From Cheiracanthium punctorium (lineage: Eukaryota > Arthropoda > Arachnida > Araneae > Cheiracanthiidae): a stretch of 64,000 nt of DNA. The notes beneath the pieces were generated by a model that was not told where the DNA came from, searched no databases, and was given only the letters and a program-made list of their open reading frames with translations. The stretch lies in contig JAWZYV010016004.1 of the NCBI GenBank assembly GCA_038373885.1, forward strand, positions 1 through 64,000. Reading direction: 5' to 3'. Shown here in pieces: positions 21,900-33,254 of this stretch. The first letter of the stretch is position 1; each line of letters starts with the position of its first letter. Position numbers and translations under genes: made by a program.

Positions 21900-22845
21900 C
21901 ACTATCTACCTGTAAGTATTCGGACAGCCATGCAAATGACGATAACTGCTGTCCTGATCTACGTCACGCCTTCTGTATTTAAATATAGTGTAGGAAACAG
22001 CATTAGCATTAGTCGCATGCAAGATGCCACGAAATTCAGAGCTGCCTGACTTCGAGAGAGGCGTAGTTTCGGACATCGTGGAAATGACCGTTCATTTAAG
22101 GACCGATCTAGTGAGTTAAACATTCCAAAATCGACAGTGTTTTTAGTGATTAAGAAGTTGAAGGTTAGTGGTGATAGCCGGAATATGCTTCGACCGAACA
22201 GACTACAAAAATAAAAGATGAGTCCAAGGTCCAATCTCTTCCAGTCAAATGGCTGAATTTAGGTTCGGCGTATGCCTGGAGAACGCCTTTTACTAGAATG
22301 CATTGTGCCTACAGTAAAGTTTGGCAGAGGTGGAATTAACGTCTGGTGAAGTTTCTCATATTATGGACTGGAACCCTTGATCCCAATTTTTTTCAAGCTC
22401 AACGTCGAATCCACTATTCTAGACAACAGTGAGCTTCCTACGTTGTGGCAATTTGACTGATTTGTTCATTATTACTTCCAGGATGACACCACCACTTGTA
22501 ATATTGCGAGGTCTACCATGGATTGGAATGATAACAATGGGGTGAATCAACTGGACTGGCTAGTCCAGAGTTCATAATTGAATCCTATAGAAAACCTCTG
22601 GGACGAGTTGGATCACCGAATTAACAGGTTGCAGCAATCGTCCAAAATTGGTCAAAGAACTTATGTCTTCACGCTGAGTGAAAGAAAAAAAAACACTGTT
22701 CGTCATCCAAATACTTGTGGTAAGCATGCCCCAGAGAGTCAAGGCTGTAAGTGCCTCAGTTGGAGGCCCTAGCAACTACTGAATATCAATAAATTATGTT
22801 AATCAATTTTATCACGGGTGTCCAAATACTTATTGGTAGATAGTG
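21900..22845 (+). mobile_element. Tc1-like transposon, both ends present, transposase dead
   Basis: The element is 946 bp and flanked by TA on each side. Inverted termini read CACTATCTACCTGTAAGTAT and, in reverse complement of the right end, CACTATCTACCAATAAGTAT, followed by CGGACA / TGGACA. Inside, from 22022, an N-terminal HTH start is visible (ELPDFERG.V.. with SxxxIPKSTV-like remains). At 22578 the frame NPIENLWDELDHRI is the hallmark end of the Tc1 DDE domain, with the final acidic residue just beyond NPIENLW. Length is well short of a full-length 1.3-1.6 kb Tc1 element. Frames are broken by several stops and deletions in the middle. A degraded internal-deletion derivative of an autonomous Tc1 copy. 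Confidence 0.88.
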
Positions 22846-22957
22846 TAAATTTCTAATGCTTTTTAAACCCGTGAGATCAAAATCATGCCAATATCACTTA
22901 AGATACCTAACCTTCTTACTCTATGGCATTGTTAGGATTGTTGGTCAGTTATTCGTA

Positions 22958-23414
22958 CAGTAGACCCCCTATAAAAAGAGTCCATACAACACGGATCCCA
23001 AGAACACGGCGAAAAAATGGCGACAGGGTTCCCAATAACACATTAAAAAAGACGTATATCTTCTGCTTTTTCTAATTGTGGTGTACATAAAACGTATCTG
23101 AAATGACTGTTGTGTGATTTATTTTATTCTATTTAAACTTGAGCAATAAAACGTTTTCTAAAAATTAATCTACGAATGTAAACCCGATTTTATTTACAGG
23201 AAGTGCATATCAGTTATCTCTGGTGCATACGTTGTATCAAGTGAGCAGTATTTAAGTGAAATGTGAAGTAAATTACTCAAATAAGGTGTGCAGCAGTTGA
23301 ACAGTGTGATTTACACTACAAGTGGAGCATAGCTCAGGACCGTACATCACGGATCCCTATAAAACGAATCCTCACAACACGGAACGTATTTACAGTGTTA
23401 TACGGGATCAACTG
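22958..23414. mobile_element. pogo/Tigger-type MITE
   Basis: TA-flanked 457-bp element. It starts CAGTAGACCCCCTATAAAA and ends TATACGGGATCAACTG. Subterminal ACAACACGGATCCC and ACGGATCCCTATAAAACGA motifs recur in inverted orientation. The CAGT...ACTG ends, TA target and per-end repeats of this kind are typical of pogo/Tigger families. No coding sequence. Confidence 0.82.
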
Positions 23415-23496
23415 TACTTGCAAAAACTGGATACAGATAGATTTTTATATTTTTAACCGTTTGACTACTAAGCAGCGCTATTGCGCTTTTGGAATG

Positions 23497-23713
23497 TACA
23501 CCCACCAAAAGAAGCATTCGAGCAAGAGAGACATTTCCTACGTTGGTTTCGTATATTAAAAATTATTTATCATAGAATATGAGTTAGGATATGCATAAAT
23601 ATGACTTTCCATATTTCTATTAAGTTTTGCGTTTTTCAAAAACTCAATTATTTTTCGTAAATCTAAAATAGTAAATTTCTCTCTTGCACAAATACTTTTA
23701 TTGGAGGGTGTAT
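23497..23713. mobile_element. Mariner-type MITE, family with CTCTCAAAAAAG ends (copy 1)
   Basis: Starts TACACCCACCAAAAGAAGCA and ends ACTTTTATTGGAGGGTGTA. It is collinear over about 215 bp with 27903-28120 (shared GTATTAAAAATTATTTATCA and TTTTTCAAAAACTCAAT). Fragments of the same family lie at 51.8 and 56.9 kb. Confidence 0.8.
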
Positions 23714-24037
23714 GAGGGTTTTGATGGATAGCTGTCAAAGAGTTAAAATGGTAAATGTCTTTTTCTCTATTTCGTTACTAATTTGTTCAAAATTTAAGTG
23801 GATTTTTCCAATGTTGTGTATTTGTATCAGAAAAAATCAAACAAACGCACGAATATATATAACATTTTTATTCATATATAGCATTATACAGTGTATAATG
23901 CTGAACGGGATGTGAAGGGACCGACAAAATTTTCCGTCCTAGACAGGTTTCCGTTTTGTAGAGGGACCCACTTTTAAATAAATAAATAAATAAAATAGAG
24001 TCAGAGAGATCGATCAAATTTCGCTTACCTTTTAAAA

Positions 24038-24582
24038 CAGGGTTTCTACTGATTTCACAGCTTTTGCTTCCCTGACTTTTCCTGACATCTATCACCCTCT
24101 TCCCTGACTTTATCTAGCGTGCTTTCCCAAATTTTGTGTCTCTATTTTTAACATTACATCCTTTAATTAATAATTTTTTATATATTTTGTCCCTTTTTTT
24201 ACAAATAATAATAAAATTAATATATACAAGAATCTCATTTGACATCACTGGATTCCAACAAAAACCATGTTTGATAATAATTTAGGATAAAATTAAGCAT
24301 ATTTCAACTGCACAAATTATGCTCATAAAGAAAACATTTTAAAATGATTTATAAGGTTGAATGAGAAAATGAAAATAAAACAATTTCTATACTTAGGTTC
24401 AAACAGCAAATATTTTCTTGATTTTGCCGCAAAATTCAATTTTTCTTGCATGTCCATGACCTTTCTTCAATTTCTGCTAATTTGCCTGACTTTTTTCCCA
24501 AATCTCTGACTTTCCCTGACCAAAACTCATTTTCCTCACTTTCTCTGATATTCCCTGACTTTCCAGGTCTGTAGAAACCCTG
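24038..24582. mobile_element. hAT-type MITE nested in the pogo element
   Basis: Inverted ends CAGGGTTTCTAC and GTAGAAACCCTG are perfect over 12 bp. CCCTGACTTT and variants recur near both ends (24071-24112 and 24483-24563). Flanks TTTTAAAA and TAAAAGAG do not form a clean duplication, although they share TAAAA. Confidence 0.82.
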
Positions 24583-24810
24583 TAAAAGAGGAGAATCCTC
24601 GTAAAGAAGATAGCTTTTAATTAAATGAATGAAAATTTATTATAAGCATAATTTCAGAAAAAGAAAAAAAAAGCTAATTTTAATTATTTTTTGAAATAAT
24701 CAAAAATCGTTTTTTGCACTAACGGTGCACTCGCAATTCGATTTTCTACAGTGATTCTTGCATTATGTACAATATTTGACAGTTCCGCTTAGCCTTTGAA
24801 GGCAGAAAAT

Positions 24811-26010
24811 TCATGCAAGTTCCTTATGCGACGCATTGCTTCGGGATACGAGTGTATTGCAAGATTCGGTAACTTGCTCTTCTTCCTCACTGCTGTTATT
24901 ATTATTAATAGTATCGTTTAAAAGAAGTTTTTCAACTTCACCAAATGTTGTTCCTTTGGGTAATTTGTCATCTAATGTCACAAAATCTAAGGTATTCAGT
25001 TTAATTTCACTTTCTTCTAGCATTGTTTGTAAAGCTTCAATTTCTGATTTGCATGAATTTTCAATGACTCTTCTTTCCCCTGGAAAATTTGCTTTCACAA
25101 AACAGAGCCTAATGACTTTTTGCCATGTTACCGTGGTGTTTCACTAGTGACTTTTTGTTATGCTTTTCCTAGCCACAATACAGCGCCGAGAACAGTTATA
25201 GATTTAATTAACTGTGAAGGACTGGATGCCCTTTTCATCTTCGCTAATAACGATTGCATCATTTGACTTCTGTAGTTTGTCTTAATGTTGCGAATTATGC
25301 ATTGATCTATAGGCCGGGTAACACTAGTAGTGTTCGCTGGAAACCAGACCAGTTTCACATTTGAAAGTTCTATATGCGGATGATAGGTTGCATTATCTAG
25401 AAATAATAGAACATTCCTTTTCTGCTTTTTCATTCTAGAATTGAAACCAATTAACCACTCTTCCATAATTTTTGCGGTCATCCAAGCTTTTCTGTTCGAC
25501 CTCCACTCAATTGGGAGATTTTTCACTGCAAGATTTTTAAAACAGGGAGGTTTGGCTGCTTTTCCGATGACCAACGGTTTTTCCTTTTCTCCGGTCATAA
25601 ACGCACAAATACCGTCAGGTGTTCTTTAGATTTCTTTCCACCTACACAGCTTTCGTTTTTCAAGCACAAAGTTTTGCCTGGTAAAGCTCGGAAGAATAAG
25701 CCCGTTTCATCACCATTTGCAATGTCTTTCAAATCGTAATCTTCGATTAATTTTAGCAATTTTTCTTCCCAGTCATTCACAGTTTCTGGATCAACATCAG
25801 CAGCTTCACCACAAATTTCTTGGAATTTTATCGCATGCCTTTTCCTAAAACTCTCTAGCTATCCATTTGAAACGAAAATCTTCTTTACCAAAGTCTTTTA
25901 GAAATTTGTTTAGCTTGTGCTTGTGCTATAGGTCCTGATATGGGTAAATTTCGGGATCTGGCATCAACAAACCATTTCATTGACTTCTTCATTTCAAGTC
26001 AGCCATTTCA
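24811..26010 (-). pseudogene. pogo/Tigger transposase (HTH_CENPB + DDE_1), frameshifted
   Basis: Reading downward from about 26010, the CENP-B-type HTH remnant appears first: WFVDARSRNLPISGP, then IAQAQAK, then SNGWL-like remains and KRHAIK in another frame. The DDE_1 domain follows. ANGDETGLFFRALP carries the first catalytic Asp (about 25720). After a frameshift near 25600, LLFLDNATYHP carries the second (about 25390). VWFPANTTSVTRPIDQCIIR carries the third (about 25310). All three acidic residues are therefore still visible. The acidic C-terminal tail (24811-25098, with SSEEEEQ) is in a further frame. At least three frameshifts or stops make it non-functional. Family copies are usually about 450-550 residues, and these pieces add up to roughly that. 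This transposase would have bound the CAGT-type ends of its own element. Confidence 0.88.
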
Positions 26011-26384
26011 CAACGGTTTTTTTTTTTTTTTTTGAGAAATAGCTATGAACATGAGAACACAACTGCACTTTAGAATTGGTGCATTTCTGTTTTCATCCAA
26101 AAACCCAACCTATATTTCTTCTCCTCCCTATTAGGGGATTCATCTTGGATTCTTTGTTCTCAGCTTGCCAATTTTTTGTGCTAAAGATAGTACATTCCGT
26201 CTTGACAGGTTTTTTGTCCTAAAAATAGACAAACATGCAGTTCGTTTCCGCGTTAAGCAGTTTCCGTTTCTTACAGCTTAACATACATTGAAAAACATTT
26301 ACTACCGCTGGGACTAACTGTTTTTTCCACTTAAGACAGGTTTCCGTTTCATACAGCGTCCGTCTTAGACAGGTTTTACTGTAC

Positions 26385-27900
26385 TTAAATAAAAATTAAA
26401 ACATATATTCCATGTGAGGGACGTTTTAATGAATTTTAACAATCGACAGCGAATTATTCTTGCAATCACCAGAATATAAATAAAGTACTATTTATTATTC
26501 TTCTCTTACTCTAAGGAAAGACAACAAATCTGAAGTACCACATACTAGCCGTTTTAAAATAAATATCTCTTCTCTGTTTCTTCATCAGTTCACACTTCAC
26601 ATACTTGTTAAAACACTGTATAAACTGCAATAACAGAAAAATTCCATTAGAAGAATCTTGTAGGAATCACTCAGTTATACGCTAAAAAGTATCTTTTAGT
26701 ATTGTGCAAATGTTCGTTGAACCGTTTATCATGACATCATTCGATCAAGTAGGAAATAAATTGGGAAATCAGCAGTTGAACAAAGGAAATCTTGAAAATT
26801 CAAAGTTCTGTATTACAAATTTTAATTAATGGTAAGTTTCAAAAAATAAATACAACGTAAATCATGTCAAAAATATCACTTATAGAACACTTTTAAACGT
26901 ATTCAGAGAGTTCGAAAAACATGATAACACACTTTCATTTTTTATCCTCTAAAAATAAGTGGGCAATAAAACTGAAAAAAAAAAATATTCAAAATAAGGT
27001 AGGAAAAAAGCTACATTGAAAAAAAAAATATTCTCGTTTATTTTCAAAGAGTGAAAATTTTTAAATTTAAATGTGATCCCAGTAGAAAAAAAAAATCACA
27101 CTAAGTAAAATTTCTTCCACGAGATGGTGTACAAAATCTCAGCCTTTTATCATAAAACATCTTAGAGAGATTTCTAATCAAAGGTAAGGAGGAAATTTGG
27201 ATGCAAATGGTTTTTGCTCGAGGGCAAATATAATATATATATATTATTCCATTAACTAATTCTATTTTTTCCTCTAATTTTGAACTTTTTTTTTCAATTT
27301 GTAAAGACCACTTACATCTAAAGGATAAAGAATTAAAGGGAGATCGCATATTTTCGATACACCCTCTACATCAAAATATGATCTTTATCTACTTTGAAAG
27401 AAATAATTGGCATGCTTTCTTCGACTAATCGCTGACAGAAACAAGAGAAACTGTGCATATGTCTTCTGGAGCACAGTAGGTATAGGTCGTTCAAAGTTGG
27501 AACCGGGGAAGCCACTCATAGAATAGAATACGAACTTCCTCCGTGGATTTTTTGTAACAAAGATAGCAAAAAAAAAAAAAAAAAAAAAAAAAATCAAGTA
27601 ACTAAATAAATCTCTTTCAATATTTATGGCAAATATTTTGTAATCCCTGTAAAATAATTTATAAGATATGCATTCACCTTTACGGATATGTAACATTCTT
27701 GTTGGAATGAGCAAAATACGCTATTTTTTTTATTATTGGCACTTTAAAAATGACCTCAACAACTATAGAGTTGACAATTTGACTATTTACCTAACAAGTA
27801 TTCGTTATTAAACTATTTTGAAAATCATTGTGCCATTTAATAAAATAATTCAAATTGTATTTATCATTACCTTTAAAGTACACGGCGTTCAGTAAATGGT
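26385..27900. other. AT-rich non-coding DNA
   Basis: Contains an A run of about 25 at 27569-27592 and a short (TA)n at 27232-27244. No coding similarity or paired ends. A 109-codon frame (27385-27714, minus) owes part of its length to the A run. Confidence 0.45.
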
Positions 27901-27902
27901 AT

Positions 27903-28120
27903 GTACACGCTCTCAAAAAAGTATTCAAGTAAGACATAAAATTCCTATGTTGGTTTCACGTATTAAAAATTATTTATCATAGAATATGAATTAAGCTATG
28001 TTTAATTATAACTTTTCATATTTCCGTCGTTTTGTGCGTTTTTCAAAAACTCAATAGTTATTCACAAACCTAAAATAGAAAATTTCGCTTTTACTCGAAT
28101 ACTTTTTTGAGAGGGTGTAT
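27903..28120. mobile_element. Mariner-type MITE, CTCTCAAAAAAG family (copy 2)
   Basis: The left end TACACGCTCTCAAAAAAGTA and the right end TACTTTTTTGAGAGGGTGTA are inverted repeats of about 20 bp. It is flanked by TA-containing sequence and is 218 bp. Better preserved than copy 1 at 23.5 kb. Confidence 0.85.
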
Positions 28121-28435
28121 GTGTTAATGTACTAACCGAAGGGCAACCGGTAAAATCCAAGCAATATTCATTTTACACTTTAAAAAATACATTAAACAGG
28201 TAGTGATGAATTAATTACAAAATATTTATTATTTAGCAAAAAATCAAACCGAAAAATACAAAAACAAAAGACAATGAGTTATTCTCTTTTTTGTATCGGA
28301 TACTGTACGCTTTGTTATACGCAAACTTTCCCTGTGGTTAAAGGCCAGATCAATTACAATCCACTGTAAAGTAAGAAGACAAATGTAATATACAGGGTGT
28401 CCAGTGTTAACGCTGACCAATGGCTATTTCCTAAA

Positions 28436-28570
28436 CGGCTAGTGAGAGACACGCTAGCCGTTTTCAATTGAAAAACTCCAATTCCAATTGAAAAACTGGA
28501 ATTGGAGTTTTTCAATTTCAGTTCAGCAGTTTTTCAATTGGTTGGTTTCCAATTGAAAAACTGCTTTAAA
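28436..28570. repeat. Cluster of three hairpins built on CAATTGAAAAACT
   Basis: CGGCTAG...CTAGCCG (28436-28460), AAAACTCCAATTCC...GGAATTGGAGTTTT (28473-28512) and CAGTTTTTCAATTGG...CCAATTGAAAAACTG (28527-28563) lie in succession. They adjoin ATATTAAACGAGGAATGTTTG, a sequence style I associate with Helitron 5' ends. Confidence 0.7.
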
Positions 28571-28869
28571 TTGTATCCGCTCTTATATTAAACGAGGAAT
28601 GTTTGTGTGTGTGTGTATGTCCGAACGATCTCGAAAACTGCTCTAAGGATTCTTTTTAAATTTCGTACCTGGGGGTTTTTTGGGCCCCTGAAACGATTGA
28701 GCGAGGTCAATTGATTGAAAAAACTCTAAAACGCTCAAAATTTAAAATTTAAAAATTTTTGGACGGTAGCGCCATCTATTGAGCGTTTGAAAAACACAAT
28801 TGATGCAATCTTCCTAAAAGGGACGCTCAAATAAGATTGGGGCGGATTAAAAAATACACGCCATCGACA

Positions 28870-31130
28870 TATAATAGTAAAAATTAATTTCGCAAACAAA
28901 CAAAATAAATGGAACTTGATGTTCAGTACACGGACAAATAAATATTTTAGTAACTAGATATATTACACCATTCAGCTACATAAATTAGTTTAGAATTAAA
29001 AAGTTATTTTTGTTTCAAAATATCGTCCTGGCAACCAGCGAAAGAAAAAGCGAAAAGAGTCTTCGTTGCCATCCCCGCAAGCACCTTGATGTAATATACG
29101 TAAATAATTTAATTATTCTTAATTCATAGTTATTAATACAAAACTACTCGTAAATCTTATGTGAAAAATTGCCTGAATTTATTACAATTATCCTTTTGTA
29201 ACTAACGTGAAGCTAAATGTATTTTCGCGTATATACTAAAACAAATTTTTTTTTCATGTATTTTATTGATCCATATGATGCGAATTTCAAAAGTGCATAA
29301 AAGTTTCAGCTTAGCCGAATAATTTAAATGAAAATGACACCCTTTTCAGTCATTCACAGTATGAAAAAAGATCCTGTGACGTAATATGAAAATTCCATTT
29401 TTTTTTTTAAATAACGGCACTAAGTTGAATTCTATTTTAACTGCCTTATTCCGCCAAGTTGACGATAAATATTTAAATGTAGTTACCCTGACGATTTTTT
29501 TTTTTTAATGGGTCAACCGTTTATAATGAAACGATGTTCGAAACTCCGATGAAAAAATGATACGATCGATTCCTTAATTGGGCTCGCAGCCGATATTCAA
29601 ATTCATTTTGCAGATGATCAGCCATCAGTTTAGTTTTCATACACTGCAGTTGATGATTTCATCTCATTTATTTTATCATCGTACGGACAACCTTTTAAAA
29701 GTTGCGGGCAGAACTTTACGATAGTGGCCTCCTGGGCCTGACTTCAGGATGTTAGCGAAATCGCGAGTCGTATAATTCGGATTTATATGGAAGTTTGAAT
29801 GTTTTATATAGGTTTTATACAGGGTTTTGACTTGTTTTGAGGACTGGTCCAAAAGCCATGGCGGGCCCCATCCGGCCGCAGGCTGGGAGTTGTCAATATG
29901 TGGAAGCAGTAAATTGGGAGGCTAAAATCTGGTTACTAAGATTTTTTCTAATAAATTTTCAATTCTTATTTAGACGTGGATTAGACTGTGTTGTTTTGTG
30001 TTGTGTACTATCATTAAACTAAAGGATAAAGCCCTTTGTGGAGACAATTACAGCGGGCGATTGAATGTCTACACTCGGAATATTTAATATTTACCCACTT
30101 AAAATCAAATAACTTCATATTCAATTTTTATTATGCATCGAAATTCGAATTGTATAATCTGCAGAAACATTTCGTATTCGAAACATTTCGTTTGGTATCA
30201 ACATCCTCTCCTATAGCCATGCTTAATGCATAGAAAATCGTTTTATTTTTGAAAAAAAGTTAAAGAGTAGTAATTTAGAAAAGCTATCTTAAGCGAATTG
30301 GAATCGGAATTTTTCCTCCAAAGCCTGATAACCGTGACTTCAATGTAACGTCAATGTCATTTGCAATAGATAATTCTGACACTCAAATGATTAGCTTTTT
30401 TTATTCTCTTAAATGAAATAGAGCTAGAAATACAAAAATAAAAAAAATAAAAATAAAACACTTAAAAATCAGGGAACGGGTGGATTATCAGATTTTTTCT
30501 TTCCTCTTTTTCTTATTTTTTTTCTTTTGTTTACATAATTATGATAATTTTCAGGCTGATCGCACCAACGAACCGTGTAAATTTTAAGTTATTAGACAAT
30601 ACATTTTTAATCTGTTTGGATGGTAAAAGTTTTATTTTGAGTGGTTGAACTGGAATTGTGACAGAGTCAGGGATCAGCGTAACTATGTAGGAGCGAATAT
30701 TTTTGATTTATTCGCGGTTAGAAGTCCATTTTCTTCAGTCCATTCGTTTGTTCTATTATTGTCAACGTTTAAGTAGCTGTTAGGGTTATTATAAAAGAAT
30801 ATTTTTGATCTATTCTGTTTTTGAATTCACGATTTCGAAGTGTCATTTTGTACTAATAATTTAAATTGTGTTACACTTTTTATTTTCTTAAGCGTGAGTT
30901 TATAAAATAAAATTATGTTTAAAGCATATTTATGTAAGATTATACTTTTATGGCATCTATATTTATGTATCTATAAGATTGAATTTACGTTTGAAGAATT
31001 TGTTTATGCATGATGTATTTTCTTTGAATTAGAAAAAAATAAGTATTTTATGTTTGAATTGAAGCACTATAGAGAAATTTACAATTTCAATCGTAAAGAA
31101 TTATCATAATAGATGTATTATAAAGACGTA
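28870..31130. other. Non-coding DNA inside the 4.86-kb unit
   Basis: AT-rich. A 61-codon frame at 29837 sits in a slightly GC-richer patch but resembles nothing known to me. No paired termini were found. Confidence 0.4.
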
Positions 31131-31138
31131 AATGCATG

Positions 31139-31975
31139 AAAGTGTAGCTCAAAAACGAGCTGTGGAAACATATGATCATCGACAGCAGCACTTAGCCCAA
31201 ATGTGTGAACGTGCAGTTCAAACACAAGCAGATTAAACAGATGATTAGTATTTGGAAGGAGAACGACATGGAACACCTATACGTCGACAAATACTTCGGG
31301 TAAACAGTCTAAGTATCTACAAAGCTGCCACAAATGTGGGTACTTATTATCATAGTTTAAAACTTTTTAACATGGATTGCATTCACCCTGGAGCTTTGCA
31401 TTTTTCTGAAGAATAAAAACAAAAATTAACCGAAACCATTTTGGGGACTGTAAGATTGATGTAGGACATTCCGAATTTCCTAATGAATTGGTGCGGTTGT
31501 TTCTTCGATGTCACCCACATTTCAAAGAATTCGAAATTTGAAAGCATACTTTACAATGGCTTTGTTCACAGTATATGACGAGTGAAACTATTAACGATTT
31601 TGGTGTGTACTGCTACGTTGCGAACAGTGTATAAAACAGACTTGATGAATTTTTTTTATAAACTCATTCATCTGACAGTTCAACCAACTCAAATACTTGA
31701 TGCTGAATTTGAACGTCCTCAATATGGACAGATATATTTCTGAAGTAATGAAGACGCTGTTAGTGAATGCATCGCCCAAGATCTTCGCTGATACCCTCGC
31801 TGATCTGCTACAGAAGGAAAGGAGACACCTTACGTTAAACTACGTTTTGCTCAACTCTGATGGCACCGATCATCGAATATTTAGCATCCCTCTTCAAAAC
31901 AAAGTATATGCCATTGTAACATTGAATGCCGACCAAAGCTTACCTGATAATGTATGGGTGATCCGACAGCGATGA
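31139..31975 (+). pseudogene. Helitron Rep/helicase, N-terminal (Helitron_like_N) region, broken
   Basis: Pieces in order on the plus strand match the start of Helitron replicative proteins. They are a polar repeat-like ETYDHRQQHLAQ (31168-), then MDCIHPGALHFSEE (31371-), corresponding to the CxxCGAxHF knuckle. Next come FPNELVRLFLR (31475-) and PQYGQIYISEV-like remains (31715-), followed by SPKIFADTLADLLQKE and DHRIFSIPLQNKVYAIVTLN (31787-31938), the DRRxYNxPxxxEVAaI block. The family's Rep HUH motif and the SF1 helicase domain are missing. Five or more stops and frameshifts separate the parts, and the first Cys of the knuckle is lost. A further Helitron fragment, the helicase end, lies separately at 56.1 kb. 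Confidence 0.72.
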
Positions 31976-32084
31976 AAATCTTTGGCAACCATAAAGATTA
32001 TTGATACGTGCCAAGGCATTTACGTATTCATTATTTCACACTTAAGGAGCCTTTAGATTCTGAGCATGGCTCGGTAACCTGGTA

Positions 32085-33150
32085 CTAATATATTATGTGA
32101 GAAATAATCGAAGTCAATAAATCAATGCCTATTAAAATTACGAGATTTAAATTTTTATACGGTCCCCCGGTCCTATCATTTATATTTAGAATTTTTTTCC
32201 TTGTATAATTTCACGCACAATAAAAAAAATCGCTCTTCTACGAGCAAACTTCACCGAGTTACAGCTGCTTAAAGTTATAGCACTTTTCGAGATGCGAAAT
32301 AGGGCTGTATACAAAATGAATTTGAGAAAATTTAATGTACATGGTTTTGAGCCTTGTAACATTTATTAACAATTTTATCAACTATTTTACGATTGTAGAT
32401 TGAATTAAAGAAGATTAACGTTTGACTATGTGTATCCAATTAATTAACATAAAAAGTATACCATATACTGAAATAGAATTTTTTAAAGAGTTTTTCAAAT
32501 GGACTGGTATTAAATAACTTAAAATACAAAAACAAGAGAATAAAACACGTCATTAAACATTAAAGTAGAAAATGAAATGTTTTAAAGTACGAATATATCC
32601 GCATTTTAGGAACTTAAAATAATATTAAAATCCTGTTGGGGTAACATTTGCTCAAAGTATAGTTCCTTCAGCTGCAATGCAAATATGCACCCCTGTGGAA
32701 AAGTCTTCCTGTACTTTGTGTAGCATACTTGGTGTCACGCATCTGCATACTACACACATATACGACTTAGTCTGATCCCGGATAGACTTTTATAGATCTT
32801 GACTATAACCCTTTCCTTAAAGATTAGTAAGTTCTGCTTCTTTCTCCGAGTTATGACAGAAAATGATATTATAACCTATAATGTAAACTTCAATATTTAT
32901 ATGGTCCCCTAACGGTTTACAGTAACGGGACATTTTTAAACTTGGAAAAGTGATTTAAGTCAAAATGCTTGCTGATTCATGACTCGGTAAAGTTTGGTCA
33001 TGGAAAGGCGATTTTTTTTAATTGTACATGAAATTGCATAAAGAAAATTTTCCTAAATATAACAGTTAGCTCAGAGGGACTGTATAAAAATTTAAGTTTC
33101 GTAATTTTTATAGGAATTCATTTATTGACTTCGATTGTTTCTGATATAAT
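32085..33150. repeat. ~190-bp inverted repeat around a 670-bp spacer
   Basis: The arm 32085-32285 matches the reverse complement of about 32955-33150. Strong shared words are AATCGAAGTCAATAAAT, AAATTTTTATAC followed by GGTCCC or AGTCCC, and AAAAAAAATCGC. The right arm runs on into the CAGGGTGTCC terminus at 33249, and the left arm starts abruptly at 32085. It looks like a foldback element whose left end has been displaced. Confidence 0.8.
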
Positions 33151-33254
33151 AGATTATACAATTTACAGCTTTTGTGCAATTGGAACAATGTGTTTTTGAC
33201 CAAGGGTTTAGGAAATATCCATTGGGCACCTTTAGCACTGGACACCCTGTATAA

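Larger units (their letters stand above)
23889..26381 (-). mobile_element. pogo/Tigger transposon with TA target, carrying a nested MITE
   Basis: The left end CAGTGTATAATGCTGAACGG follows TA (23887-23888). The right end reads, in reverse complement, CAGTAAAACCTGTCTAAGAC and is followed by TA (26382-26383). Subterminal copies of AGACAGGTTTCCGTTTxxTA occur at both ends (23939 and 26334). The element is 2,493 bp, of which 545 bp is an inserted MITE. Its transposase runs on the minus strand. The two outermost 20 bases are not good inverted repeats of one another beyond CAGT, so the precise left boundary is less certain. Confidence 0.75.
28393..33249. mobile_element. 4.86-kb unit bounded by CAGGGTGTCCAGTG inverted termini
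   Basis: The left terminus CAGGGTGTCCAGTGTTAACG and the reverse complement of the right terminus CAGGGTGTCCAGTGCTAAAG align over about 45 bp (through TATTTCCTAAAC). Both are flanked by TA. This bounds 4,857 bp. The interior is not one transposon. It contains hairpin-rich sequence (28437-28570), Helitron Rep-side coding remains (31139-31975) and a separate inverted repeat (32085-33150). The most economical reading is a TA-targeting foldback MITE later split by other insertions. A large element with unrelated cargo cannot be excluded. Confidence 0.6.
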
